A stretch of 64,000 bases of DNA, taken from positions 1,944,001 to 2,008,000 of the forward strand of contig NZ_JAVIZX010000001.1 of the NCBI RefSeq assembly GCF_031453675.1. The letters are read 5' to 3'. Origin of the DNA: Paracidovorax wautersii (lineage in GTDB: Bacteria; Pseudomonadota; Gammaproteobacteria; Burkholderiales; Burkholderiaceae_C). Numbering within the stretch: position 1 is the stretch's first letter; every line of letters starts with the position of its first letter. The position numbers were made by a program, and so were the translations under genes. The notes under the pieces were generated by a model. It was not told the DNA's origin. It saw nothing but the letters and a program-made list of their open reading frames with translations, and searched no databases. Positions 17,790 to 26,022 of the stretch are shown here, piece after piece.

Positions 17790-17907
17790 GGCCTCGATTG
17801 TGGGACGCCATGGATTTCCGGAATCGCCAAAAAGACGCCGGATCACCCGTCTTTTGGGGGCCACTGCCGGCGCTGCGGGCGGCCGTGGCGGATGAGGTTT
17901 TTCAAGC

Positions 17908-17960
17908 AAAAAAGGCCGCTAGCGCTTATCTGGTAAGCGCAAGCAGCTATCAATTTTGAT
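17908..17960 (+). repeat. dispersed repeat A between flgH and flgI
   Basis: Contains a near-perfect hairpin: 17918-17928 (GCTAGCGCTTA) pairs with 17934-17944 (TAAGCGCAAGC), ten of eleven positions, with a five-base loop. The shared signature AAGCGC-NN-G-Y-AGCTAT is at 17935-17950. It lies in the 250-base gap that interrupts the otherwise tight flg operon. Confidence 0.75.
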
Positions 17961-18040
17961 GGGTTGTGATCCGTGCCGGCAAAGCCGTACGGGCGGGGCA
18001 AAGGGCGGTCAGCCGCCCCTCACACCGTTCCCGCCGCCGG

Positions 18041-18739
18041 TCAGAACGGCGCCACCGAATTGAAGGCGCGCGACAGCCAGCCCATGGCCTGGGCCTCGCT
18101 CTGGGCACCGCGGCCGCGCGACTGCACGCGGGCATTGGCCACCAGCGTGGAGCTAACCATGCTGCCCGGCTGCAGCGAGCGCGGGTCGACCGTGCCGGAG
18201 AAGCGCAGCACGTCCACGTTCTCGTTCACGCCGATCTGCTTCTCGCCGGCCACCACCAGGTGCCCGTTGGGCAGCACCTCGATCACCGTGGTGGTGATGG
18301 CGCCCGTGAAGGTGTTGGTGCTTTCCGTGCCGCCCTTGCCGGAGAAGGCGTTGCTGCTGTTGCCGCCGACGTTCAGCTTGCCCAGGGAGGACGAGCCGAA
18401 GAAGGGCAGGGCGGTGATGCCGGCGGTCGTGGCGCCGGTGCGGTCGACCGTCGAGGTGGAGTTCTGCTTGGCCGAGACGTTCTCCACGATCTGGATCGTC
18501 ACCACATCGCCCACCAGGCGGGCGCGGCGGTCCTCGAAGATGGGGCGGTAGCTGGCCGCGTGGAACAGGCTGCCGGTGCTCGGGCCCGTGGGCCGGGGCG
18601 TGGCGGCCACGGGCGGCGGTGCCGTGGGCAGCAGATCCACCGGCGGCGGTGGGTTGAGCGTGGCGCAGCCGGTGGCGGCGAGCAAGGCGGCCAGCGCGCC
18701 CAGGCGCGGCAGGCAGGAGAAGAGAGGGTGGCGGGACAT
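18041..18739 (-). CDS. flgH: flagellar L-ring lipoprotein FlgH
   Basis: A 232-residue outer-membrane lipoprotein forming the L-ring. The signal peptide ends in a lipobox ATGC with cysteine 25. The family motifs are GSLFHAASYRPIFEDRRARLVGD (cut here at the 23rd residue in the protein but shown only in part), VVTIQIVENVSAKQ and, near the end, VDPRSLQPGS. Two ATGs lie nine bases apart; the second (18739) is preferred because AAGGA is eight bases before it, while the first almost touches the same AAGG. Confidence 0.94.
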   Translation of the reverse strand: MSRHPLFSCLPRLGALAALLAATGCATLNPPPPVDLLPTAPPPVAATPRPTGPSTGSLFHAASYRPIFEDRRARLVGDVVTIQIVENVSAKQNSTSTVDRTGATTAGITALPFFGSSSLGKLNVGGNSSNAFSGKGGTESTNTFTGAITTTVIEVLPNGHLVVAGEKQIGVNENVDVLRFSGTVDPRSLQPGSMVSSTLVANARVQSRGRGAQSEAQAMGWLSRAFNSVAPF

Positions 18740-18774
18740 GGCGGTCATCCTTGTTGGCGACAGGAGGGTGCGCT

Positions 18775-19557
18775 TTAGAGCTGCGCGAGCTTGGCCAGCA
18801 TCTGGTCCGACGTCTGGATGGCCTTCGAATTCATTTCGTAGGCGCGCTGGGTCTGGATCATGGTCACCAGCTCTTCCACGACGTTCACGTTCGACGTTTC
18901 CAGGAAGCCCTGGCGCATCGTGCCCAGGCCGTTGGTGCCGGGCGTGCCCTGCTGCGGCTGGCCGGACGCTGCGGACTCGCGGAACAGGTTTTGCCCGATC
19001 GGCTCCAGGCCGGGGGTGTTCACGAAGCTGGCCATGGCCAGCGTGCCGAGCTGCTGGGGTGCCGTGTTGCCCTGCACCGTGACGGAGACGGTGCCGTCTT
19101 CGCTGATGTTGATGCTCTTGGCGTTGGGCGGCACGGTGATGCCGTTGGCCACGGGCAGGCCGCTGGAGGTGACGATGCGGCCCTGCGAGTCGAGCTGGAA
19201 CGAGCCGTCGCGGGTATAGGCCGTGGTGCCGTCGGGCATGGTCACTTCGAAGAAACCGTTGCCGTTGATGGCCACGTCCAGGTTGCCGTTGGACTGCTGC
19301 AGGCTGCCCTGCGTGAAGTTGCGGGCGGTGGCCACGGTGCGCACGCCCAGGCCCAGGTGCAGGCCGGTGGGGAGCTGGTTTTCCTCGGTGGTCTGCGAGC
19401 CCACCTGGCGCAGGTTCTGGTAGATCAGGTCTTCGAACACCGCGTTGTTGCGCTTGTAGCCGGTGGTGGAGACGTTGGCCAGGTTGTGGGAGATCACGTC
19501 CAGCTGCGTTTGCTGGGCGGTCATGCCGGTCTTGGCAATCCAAAGCGAATTGATCAT
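18775..19557 (-). CDS. flgG: flagellar distal rod protein FlgG
   Basis: A 260-residue rod protein, the usual family length. It begins [20 protein letters not shown] and has [17 protein letters not shown], the rod/hook N-terminal motif, then [20 protein letters not shown]. The C-terminal motif is [20 protein letters not shown]. FlgG forms the distal rod that carries the L and P rings. It lies 19 bases downstream of flgF and 36 bases upstream of flgH. Confidence 0.97.
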   Translation of the reverse strand: MINSLWIAKTGMTAQQTQLDVISHNLANVSTTGYKRNNAVFEDLIYQNLRQVGSQTTEENQLPTGLHLGLGVRTVATARNFTQGSLQQSNGNLDVAINGNGFFEVTMPDGTTAYTRDGSFQLDSQGRIVTSSGLPVANGITVPPNAKSINISEDGTVSVTVQGNTAPQQLGTLAMASFVNTPGLEPIGQNLFRESAASGQPQQGTPGTNGLGTMRQGFLETSNVNVVEELVTMIQTQRAYEMNSKAIQTSDQMLAKLAQL

Positions 19558-19576
19558 GGTCGTTTACCTCGTGGGT

Positions 19577-20317
19577 TCAGCCGTTGATGCTGAGCAGCTG
19601 CGCTGCGCTCTTGTCGTCGTTTTCGGCGGTCTGCATCAGACGCATCTGGTGCTCAAACTGCCGGGCTGCCGCGATCATTCCCACCATGCTTTCGACGGCG
19701 TTGACGTTGGAGCCTTCCAGTGCGCCCGAGAGCAGGCGGGCGTTGGGATCGTTGGGCATGGGTTCGCCCGAACGGGGGCGGAACAGCGTGTCGTCGCCGC
19801 GGCGCAGCGGGTCTTCGGGGGTCGGCGTGGCCAGCTTGATGCGGCCGATGGCCTGAGGCCGCTGGCCCGCTACGGTCGCGGTGAGGGTGCCGTCGGCGCC
19901 CAGCGCCACATCGGCGCCCTGCGGCACGTCGATCGGGCCGCCGCCATCGGACAGCACGGGCAGGCCGGTACTGTTCACGAGCTGGCCTGCCGCCGTCACC
20001 TGGAACGAGCCGCCGCGGGTATAGGCCTCCAGGCCGTCCAGCCCCTGCACCGCGAACCAGGCATTGCCCGACGCCATGGCGTCCAGGTTGCGGCCGGTGC
20101 GCTGCACCGGGCCAGGCGTCTCCACATGGCCGGAGGTGGCCTCGAGCGAGAACACGCGCGTCTTGGAGCCGTCGCCCTGCAATGGCACGGAGCGGAAGGT
20201 GGACATCTCGGCACGGAAGCCGTTGGTGGAGACGTTCGCCAGGTTGTTGGACAGCACCGCCTGCCTGTGCGCGGCAGCGTTGGCGCCCGTCATGGAGGTG
20301 TAGATGAGGCGGTCCAT
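19577..20317 (-). CDS. flgF: flagellar proximal rod protein FlgF
   Basis: A 246-residue rod protein. The start is MDRLIYTSMTGANAAAHRQA, with NNLANVSTNGFRAEMSTFRS following, and the C-terminal block GSNVNAVESMVGMIAAARQF. The MDR-LIY start is typical of FlgF and separates it from FlgG next door. It is exported by the flagellar type III system and forms part of the proximal rod. Downstream spacing to flgG is 19 bases and it follows flgE by 44 bases. Confidence 0.96.
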   Translation of the reverse strand: MDRLIYTSMTGANAAAHRQAVLSNNLANVSTNGFRAEMSTFRSVPLQGDGSKTRVFSLEATSGHVETPGPVQRTGRNLDAMASGNAWFAVQGLDGLEAYTRGGSFQVTAAGQLVNSTGLPVLSDGGGPIDVPQGADVALGADGTLTATVAGQRPQAIGRIKLATPTPEDPLRRGDDTLFRPRSGEPMPNDPNARLLSGALEGSNVNAVESMVGMIAAARQFEHQMRLMQTAENDDKSAAQLLSING

Positions 20318-20361
20318 CGAGGTGCTCCGGAATCAGGGGGTGGACGTCAGTCGCTGTAGCG

Positions 20362-21624
20362 TCAGCGCAGGTTCACCAGGGTGGACATCACCTGGTCCTG
20401 CGTCTTGATGGTCTGCGCATTGGCCTGGTAGGCGCGCTGCGCGGTCATCATGTTCACCAGTTCGGCCGTGAGGTCCACGTTGGACTCTTCCAGCGCGCCG
20501 GAGCGCAGCGCGCCGAAGTTGCCTTCGGACGGCGTGCCCATCACCGGCTGGCCGGATTCGAAGGTTTCGACCCAGTTGTTGCCGCCCACGGCCATCAGGC
20601 CCTGGGTGTTGCGGAAGCTGGCCAGCGCGACCTGCCCCTCAGCGCGCGTTACGCCGTTGGAGTAGCGGGCCATGACCGTGCCGTTGTCCTCGATGTTGAT
20701 GCCGGTGAGCATGCCCGAGGCATAGCCGTCCTGCGACAGATCGGACACGGAGAACTTGGAGCCGAACTGCGTCACGTCGCTGAGTTTGAGGTCCACCGAG
20801 TAGTTGGGCAGGTTGTTCGGGTTGGGCGGCGTGGGGCTGATCGTCATCGGCAGCGCGAAGCCCGAAGCCGGCGGTGCAGCGGCGGGACCGGTGATCTTGC
20901 CGTTGTTGTCGAAGGTGATGTTGCCCAGCGAGGGCGCCGCGGTGTCCAGCGAGTCGTACACGGCCCAGGTGTTGGAGCCCGTCTTCTCGAAATACAGGTT
21001 CACCGGCTTGGCCACGCCCTGGCTGTCGTACACGTTGAGCGAGGTGCCGTAGGTGGAACGCGGCGTGGCCGGCACCGGCGGGGTGGCCGTGGCATCGCCT
21101 GCGGCCAGGGGGGCCCGCGCGTCGAGGTTGAACTCGGCCGTGATCGATGCCGTCTGCTTGGCCGGAATCGGGGCGGACGTGGGGAACTGCAGCGGCACCG
21201 CATTGCTGGAGGTGCGCAGGCCCGTGGCGGGGTCCAGCGAGTAACCCATGACCCCGGCGCCGCTGTTGGTCACCACGTTGCCCCGGTCGTCCAGCTTGAA
21301 GTTGCCGGCACGGGTGTAGGCGCGGGAGCCGTCGCCCTGCTGCAGCGTGAAGAAGCCGTTGCCGTTGATGGCCACATCCAGGCTGTTGCCCGTGACGCTG
21401 AGGTTGCCCTGGGCGAATTGCTGGGCAATGGCCGCGGTCTCCACGCCGATGCCGGCGTTCTGCCCGCCGCCCCCGCCCGCGCCGATGGCGCTGGCCACCA
21501 TCTCGGCGAATTCCGTGCGAGAGGCCTTGAAGCCGGTCGTGTTGGAGTTGGCGATGTTGTGGCCGATCACGTCCAGGTTCTTGCTGGAGGCGTTCAGGCC
21601 GGACAGGCCTTGCTGGAAACTCAT
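20362..21624 (-). CDS. flgE: flagellar hook protein FlgE
   Basis: A 420-residue protein that polymerises into the hook. The N-terminus is MSFQQGLSGLNASSKNLDVI, with GHNIANSNTTGFKASRTEFA after it. The C-terminal motif is ESNVDLTAELVNMMTAQRAY, then TIKTQDQVMSTLVNLR. The middle carries the D1/D2 insert. It lies between flgD and flgF, in the standard order, 55 bases after flgD. Confidence 0.97.
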   Translation of the reverse strand: MSFQQGLSGLNASSKNLDVIGHNIANSNTTGFKASRTEFAEMVASAIGAGGGGGQNAGIGVETAAIAQQFAQGNLSVTGNSLDVAINGNGFFTLQQGDGSRAYTRAGNFKLDDRGNVVTNSGAGVMGYSLDPATGLRTSSNAVPLQFPTSAPIPAKQTASITAEFNLDARAPLAAGDATATPPVPATPRSTYGTSLNVYDSQGVAKPVNLYFEKTGSNTWAVYDSLDTAAPSLGNITFDNNGKITGPAAAPPASGFALPMTISPTPPNPNNLPNYSVDLKLSDVTQFGSKFSVSDLSQDGYASGMLTGINIEDNGTVMARYSNGVTRAEGQVALASFRNTQGLMAVGGNNWVETFESGQPVMGTPSEGNFGALRSGALEESNVDLTAELVNMMTAQRAYQANAQTIKTQDQVMSTLVNLR

Positions 21625-21679
21625 GGTGTGCTCCTCGGGAAGGGGTGCGGGGTGGGGATGCTCGGGTGGGTGCGCCGGT

Positions 21680-22345
21680 TCACAGAACGGCGCGGATCTG
21701 GCTGTAATTGACGGTGGCGCCCGTGTCCAAGTTCAGCGTCAGGGCGCCGTTGCTGGTGCCCGTGCCTGTCACCTTGGCGGCGATCAGCGGGGTGGCCGTC
21801 ACGGCGCCTTCCTTGGTGGTGGCGACCACGCGGAACTTCAGGTCGCTGGCGTTGCCGGCGTACTGGCTGGCGTCCCATTCGAAATCGTGGCGGCCCTTTT
21901 CCAGCGCGCCCATGTCCACGGTGCCCACGACCATGCCGCCCGGGGTGACGACCTCGACCTTCGTGCTGGTGGCAGACCCTGCCAGGTCGAACTGGCCCTT
22001 GCCGAGCTTGTCCGTGTAGGCCAGCTTGTCGCCCTCGGCCAGCACCGAGCGGCCGATCATCTGCGTGCCCTGCAGCGTCTGCATGGTGCTGAATTGCTCG
22101 GCCATGGTCTGCATGGTCAGGTTGAGCGTCTGGATGCCCGTCACCGTGTTGATCTGCGCCATCTGCGAGGTCATCTGGGCGTTGTCCAGCGGGTTCATCG
22201 GGTCCTGGTTGTTGAGCTGCGCCACCAGTAGCTTGAGGAACCGATCCTGCATGGCGCTGGCGTCCGAGGTGTTCGCCGTGGACGTGCCCGCATTGGCGGC
22301 AGCGTTGTTTGTGCTGGTGGTGGAATTGACGGGGGAAAAGATCAT
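21680..22345 (-). CDS. flgD: flagellar hook cap protein FlgD
   Basis: A 221-residue hook-capping scaffold needed for FlgE assembly. The N-terminal part has the core motif FLKLLVAQLNNQDPMNPLDN, followed by AQMTSQMAQINTVTGIQTLN. The C-terminal half is a beta-rich FlgD Ig/tudor-like region (VVTPGGMVVGTVDMGALEKG, then HDFEWDAS). It is not found in the finished hook. It lies between flgC (21 bases upstream) and flgE. Confidence 0.96.
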   Translation of the reverse strand: MIFSPVNSTTSTNNAAANAGTSTANTSDASAMQDRFLKLLVAQLNNQDPMNPLDNAQMTSQMAQINTVTGIQTLNLTMQTMAEQFSTMQTLQGTQMIGRSVLAEGDKLAYTDKLGKGQFDLAGSATSTKVEVVTPGGMVVGTVDMGALEKGRHDFEWDASQYAGNASDLKFRVVATTKEGAVTATPLIAAKVTGTGTSNGALTLNLDTGATVNYSQIRAVL

Positions 22346-22366
22346 GGCGGCGGCTTTCCTGAGGGC

Positions 22367-22771
22367 TTACTGCCCCATCTGCAAGGTCTTGAGCAGCAGC
22401 GTCTTGGCCGTGTTCATGACTTCGACGTTGTTCTGGTAGGAGCGCGAGGCGGAGATCATGTTGACCATCTCCTCCACGGCGTTCACGTTGGAATGGGTGA
22501 CATAGCCTTCCGCGTCTGCGGAGGGGTGGCTGGGGTCGTGGATGCGCCGGCCCGGCAGGTCGCTTTCCTGGATGGAGCTGACGCGCACGCCTGCGGAACT
22601 GTCTGCGCCCATGGGCGTGGTCTGGAACACCACCTGGCGCGCCTTGTAGCTCTGGCCGTCCGGGCCGGCCACGGCATCCACGTTGGCCAGGTTGCTGGCC
22701 ACGGTGTTCAGGCGCTGGGACTGCGCGCTGATGGCGCTGCCCGAGACGTTGAAGATGGAGAACATGGACAT
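22367..22771 (-). CDS. flgC: flagellar proximal rod protein FlgC
   Basis: A 134-residue rod protein of typical length. It starts MSMFSIFNVSGSAISAQSQR, has LNTVASNLANVDAVAGPDGQ and the C-terminal motif SNVNAVEEMVNMISASRSYQ. It forms the proximal rod with FlgB and FlgF. It lies 30 bases downstream of flgB. Confidence 0.97.
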   Translation of the reverse strand: MSMFSIFNVSGSAISAQSQRLNTVASNLANVDAVAGPDGQSYKARQVVFQTTPMGADSSAGVRVSSIQESDLPGRRIHDPSHPSADAEGYVTHSNVNAVEEMVNMISASRSYQNNVEVMNTAKTLLLKTLQMGQ

Positions 22772-22801
22772 GGCGGCGGTCGCTTTCAGTCGGTGTCTGG
22801 T

Positions 22802-23221
22802 TTATTGGCCCTGGATGGCGCCCAGCATCGTCTTGGCGTTGCTGTTGATGAAACGCAGCGTGGCTTCGTAGCGCACCGCGTTGTCCACGAAGGCCGCACG
22901 CTCCCGGTCCATGTCCACCGTGTTGTTGTCCATGCTGGGAGATGTCTGCAGCGAGTAGCCCAGCGTGCTCCCGGAATGGAAGCCCGTCTGCGCGGCCGGC
23001 AGCGGGATGTGGCGCGGGTCGGTCGCGCTCTGCAGCCGGGTGGTCCCGGGCTTGTCGGCCTGCTCCACTTCCCGCAGGGCGTCGGCAAACTTGAAGTCGC
23101 GCGCTACATAGCCGGGCGTGTCCGCGTTGGCGATATTGCTCGCGATGGCGCGCTGGCGCTCGGAACGCAGCAGGAGCGCGTTGCCGTGGAAATCCAGCCT
23201 TTCGGTCATCTTGTCGAGCAT
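22802..23221 (-). CDS. flgB: flagellar proximal rod protein FlgB
   Basis: A 139-residue rod protein, the first gene of the flgBCDEFGHIJKL series. It has LLLRSERQRAIASNIANADT and PGYVARDFKFADALREVEQA, and ends with YEATLRFINSNAKTMLGAIQ. The ATG at 23221 is chosen because GAGG stands five bases upstream; another in-frame ATG is four codons later. It is divergent from flgA across a 223-base region. Confidence 0.95.
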   Translation of the reverse strand: MLDKMTERLDFHGNALLLRSERQRAIASNIANADTPGYVARDFKFADALREVEQADKPGTTRLQSATDPRHIPLPAAQTGFHSGSTLGYSLQTSPSMDNNTVDMDRERAAFVDNAVRYEATLRFINSNAKTMLGAIQGQ

Positions 23222-23444
23222 GGGGTCCTCACGCGACGGGTTGCAGGGGGTGCCGGGCAGATTTCCGGCGTGAAGCGATTGTGAAATTCCGGCGGTTTTC
23301 CTAAAGGGCGAAGAACGTGGCGATTGGCGCGCAGTTCCGGGCATCGGCGCGCGCCTGCCGCCCTACAGTTCCATCGGTGCCATGGCGTGCCCCTCTCAGG
23401 TGGGGCGGGCCGGACGCCTGCATTTCCCGCTCAGGAGGTTTTCC

Positions 23445-24212
23445 ATGTCCCCACGTCCCTTCATCGCTGCCCTTGTCCATCCGCTGCGCCGCGCCGGGCA
23501 CGGCATCGCCCTGTGCGCAGGACTGGCCATGGGAGGGGGGGCGGGCGTGACGGCCCATGCCCAGGCAGTCGCCGACCCGATGGCGGAGCTGGGCGGCATC
23601 TCCCAACGCTGGCTGGATGCTGCGCTGCAGCAGGGGCAGGGGGGCAATCTGCCGCTGCGCATGGAAATTGCGGTCGGTGCGCTGGACTCCCGGCTGCGGC
23701 TCGCCCCGTGCAATCGGGTGGAGCCGTATCTGCCCGCGGGCTCCCGTCTGTGGGGACGCACCCGGCTGGGCCTGCGCTGCGTGGATGGACCCTCGCAATG
23801 GAACGTCTTCCTGCCGGTCACCGTCAAGGCCTTCGGCCCGGCTTGGGTGTTGACCGGGAACGTGGCATCGGGGGCCGTACTGTCCGCCTCGGATGCCATG
23901 GAGGCGGAGGTCGACTGGGCCGCCGAATCGGCGGCGATCGTGGCGCAGCCGGAAGCCTGGGTTGGCCAGACGGCCACGCGCCATCTGGTGGCCGGCCAGG
24001 CCGTTCGCCAGAATATGGTGCGGGCGCCCGAGATGTTCAAGGCGGGCTCGATGGTTCGGGTGGTCGCGCAGGGCGTCGGCTACTCCGTCACCTCGTCGGG
24101 TCAAGCCATGTCTGGCGGTGCTGCCGGCCAAAATATTCGCATCAGAATGACTAATGGCCGGATAATCAGTGGCACAGTTGCGGAGGATGGAACAATCGAG
24201 GCCGCTCTGTAA
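23445..24212 (+). CDS. flgA: P-ring assembly chaperone FlgA
   Basis: A 255-residue periplasmic chaperone for FlgI. It has an N-terminal signal peptide (hydrophobic core LCAGLAMGGGAGV, probable cut after AHA), the FlgA body with LRLAPCNRVEPYLPAGSRLW, and a C-terminal SAF-type domain with RHLVAGQAVRQNMVRAPEMF, ending NGRIISGTVAEDGTIEAAL. The ATG at 23445 has a perfect AGGAGG six bases upstream, so it is preferred over the upstream in-frame ATG at 23382. Divergent from flgB. Confidence 0.95.
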   Translation: MSPRPFIAALVHPLRRAGHGIALCAGLAMGGGAGVTAHAQAVADPMAELGGISQRWLDAALQQGQGGNLPLRMEIAVGALDSRLRLAPCNRVEPYLPAGSRLWGRTRLGLRCVDGPSQWNVFLPVTVKAFGPAWVLTGNVASGAVLSASDAMEAEVDWAAESAAIVAQPEAWVGQTATRHLVAGQAVRQNMVRAPEMFKAGSMVRVVAQGVGYSVTSSGQAMSGGAAGQNIRIRMTNGRIISGTVAEDGTIEAAL

Positions 24213-24234
24213 CGTTTTGAGCGCAATAAACTTC

Positions 24235-24261
24235 TAAAGTCTGGGTCGGGACGGTCGAAAA
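24235..24261 (+). promoter_or_regulatory. sigma-28 (FliA) promoter of flgM
   Basis: TAAAGTCT at 24235-24242, an 11-base spacer, then GTCGAAAA at 24254-24261. Compared with the known FliA consensus TAAAGTTT-N11-GCCGATAA the spacing is exact and the -10 matches six of eight. It lies 43 bases before the flgM start, so FlgM is made late under the sigma factor it inhibits. Confidence 0.8.
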
Positions 24262-24303
24262 CATTGCTACTGGGCTCCAACTACAGGGGCAGTGGAGAGA
24301 GCA

Positions 24304-24627
24304 ATGAAGATAGGTCAAAACCCGGAGATTGCCAACGCGTTGTCACAGGCGACGTCTGCCAAGCAGCAGGCGAAGACACCTGCGCCTGCCGTCGAAACGG
24401 CAACGACCCAGGCTGCGTCCGCCTTCGCTGCCGGCGTGCCCGTCACTTTCTCGTCCTCTGCCAAGGCACTGGAACAGACCGGCCGCAATGCCGGCGAGTT
24501 CGATGCGAACAAGGTGAAGGCGGTGAAGGCGTCCATCGAAAAGGGCACGTTCACCATCGATGCAGACGCCATTGCTGACAAACTGCTTTCCAACGCCCAG
24601 GAAGTGCTCTCCCGTTCCGGCAAATAA
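24304..24627 (+). CDS. flgM: anti-sigma-28 factor FlgM
   Basis: A 107-residue anti-sigma factor that binds FliA until the hook is finished, then is exported. The N-terminus MKIGQNPEIA is unstructured and Ala/Thr-rich; the C-terminal half carries the FliA-binding helices (FDANKVKAVKASIEKGTFTI, then DADAIADKLL). Start at 24304 has GGAGAGA upstream. It is followed 43 bases later by flgN, and a sigma-28 promoter precedes it. Confidence 0.93.
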   Translation: MKIGQNPEIANALSQATSAKQQAKTPAPAVETATTQAASAFAAGVPVTFSSSAKALEQTGRNAGEFDANKVKAVKASIEKGTFTIDADAIADKLLSNAQEVLSRSGK

Positions 24628-24670
24628 GCACCCTGATGCCTGAAAGGCGTGGCCGGCGATACACTGCGTC

Positions 24671-25039
24671 ATGTCGTTCGAAGCCCAACTGGCCGTTGCC
24701 GAATCGCAGCTCCATGAAGTCAAAACCGCGCTGCTGAGTACGCATGCGACGGATCTCGAGCGCTGCGCCGCGCTCTTGAGGCAGACCGCAGCCACCCTGG
24801 CCGCTGCTGCCGCCGAGTCGACCGGCACGAACGCCCAGCCACGTACCCCCGCCTTCACGCAGCGCTTGCGTGCCATTCAGGCCGAACTCTCCATTCAGCG
24901 CGAGCAATTGCAGCGGTTGCTGGTCTTGGCGGAAGCCCAGGCCGCCACATTCCTGCCACCGAAGGATGCAAGCACTTACGGCAACGGACCGGGGCCTATG
25001 GGCGCAAGTCGTGCCCGCATCTATCGGTCCAACAGTTGA
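24671..25039 (+). CDS. flgN: FlgN-family export chaperone
   Basis: A 122-residue, mostly helical protein placed where flgN usually lies, directly after flgM. The helices FEAQLAVAESQLHEVKTALL and RLRAIQAELSIQREQLQRLL fit the FlgN coiled-coil. FlgN binds the C-termini of FlgK and FlgL and takes them to the export gate. The identification rests mainly on position, size and helical pattern. Confidence 0.8.
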   Translation: MSFEAQLAVAESQLHEVKTALLSTHATDLERCAALLRQTAATLAAAAAESTGTNAQPRTPAFTQRLRAIQAELSIQREQLQRLLVLAEAQAATFLPPKDASTYGNGPGPMGASRARIYRSNS

Positions 25040-25189
25040 GGGGCGCGTGGCCGGCGGCGTTCGCCGGCTGAGACGCACGCAATCCGGCACCGCCTTGGAA
25101 CCTCAGCACTGCGGTCTTTCCCACTGAGCCACCGGGTGCCTGGCGGCGCGGACAGGCCCTGCGGCCATGCAGGGCGGCCGCTGCAGACC

Positions 25190-25969
25190 TTATTCCTTTT
25201 CAGATGGCGCGTGCATGTGCCGGCCAAAGTAGAGGCTGGTGCGGAAGAGCAGCTCGGTGCTGCGGTAGAAGATGATGTACTTCTTGCGCGGTCCGCCCCG
25301 GGTCAGGCCGATTTCGGGCGTCCGGAAGTCCACGAAGCACCCATGGTCGCTGGCCAGCTTGATCAGCGAGAGCGGGGTCCAGTACGCGACGTGCCCAGGC
25401 ACGAAGGGGTACTGGTGAAAGCTCATGTCCGTTCCATCGTAGATATTGGAACTGCAGATCAGGATACCGTCGTTCTTCAGCAGCTTGAGCAGCGATTCGA
25501 AATGGGCGACCGGTTCGGTGAAGTGCTCTATCACTTCCGACGCAAGGACCACGTCCGAGGGCGTTGCGTCCGCGATGGGCTCGAAGTTTTCGGCTTCCTG
25601 CATGTTTTCCAGGTCGACCAGTTTGGTCGATACACCGGGATACGCACGTTTGACCCACAAGTGGTCGGTATTGAGTCCGGAGCCGAAAAAGCTGATGCTG
25701 GCGTTGGGCTTGCCCACGATTTCCAGGCCCATCTCGGCCATGTAGAACTCACGGCCGGGTCGTTCGTCGGTGGCATTGCGCAGCGTACGCAACAGGCCTT
25801 CGCTGGCGCCTGTCACCACCTTCTTGTACTGGCCAAGATTTTCGGGATGCCGCACGAACCCGCAGGCCTTGCACTCGTACCCGCTCATGGTCTTGTCTTT
25901 GTAGGGCGCTACGCGGCAGGTGTTCGTGATGACTTCTTCCTCGCCTCCGCAAACAGGACATTGGCTCAT
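25190..25969 (-). CDS. class I SAM methyltransferase with N-terminal zinc ribbon
   Basis: A 259-residue protein. The N-terminus has paired cysteines (CPVCGGEEE and later YECKACGFVRHP), a zinc-ribbon-like element. The class I methyltransferase core has motif I as ISFFGSGLNTD, an acidic strand end KLVDLENM, VVLASEVIEHFTEPVAHFES and LLKNDGILICSSNI. The likely substrate is a sugar, polyol or phosphate group on a surface structure, given the next two genes, but this is inference. The start at 25969 has GGAG six bases upstream; an ATG four codons earlier has none. It is the last of the three-gene insert after fliA. Confidence 0.8.
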   Translation of the reverse strand: MSQCPVCGGEEEVITNTCRVAPYKDKTMSGYECKACGFVRHPENLGQYKKVVTGASEGLLRTLRNATDERPGREFYMAEMGLEIVGKPNASISFFGSGLNTDHLWVKRAYPGVSTKLVDLENMQEAENFEPIADATPSDVVLASEVIEHFTEPVAHFESLLKLLKNDGILICSSNIYDGTDMSFHQYPFVPGHVAYWTPLSLIKLASDHGCFVDFRTPEIGLTRGGPRKKYIIFYRSTELLFRTSLYFGRHMHAPSEKE

Positions 25970-26022
25970 CGGGTTCTCCATGACGGGGTTGTGTAATTGA
26001 TGGGAAATCGGCGAGAGAGGGG

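Noticed and set aside
25086-25140. Minus-strand tRNA-like stretch: GGCACC/GGTGCC ends, a GGCTCAGTGGG D-arm-like part and a GGTTCCAAGGC T-loop-like part.
   Set aside because: Only 55 bases, no room for an anticodon arm and no proper T-stem. It may be a tRNA remnant beside the modification insert, but I cannot support a tRNA gene.
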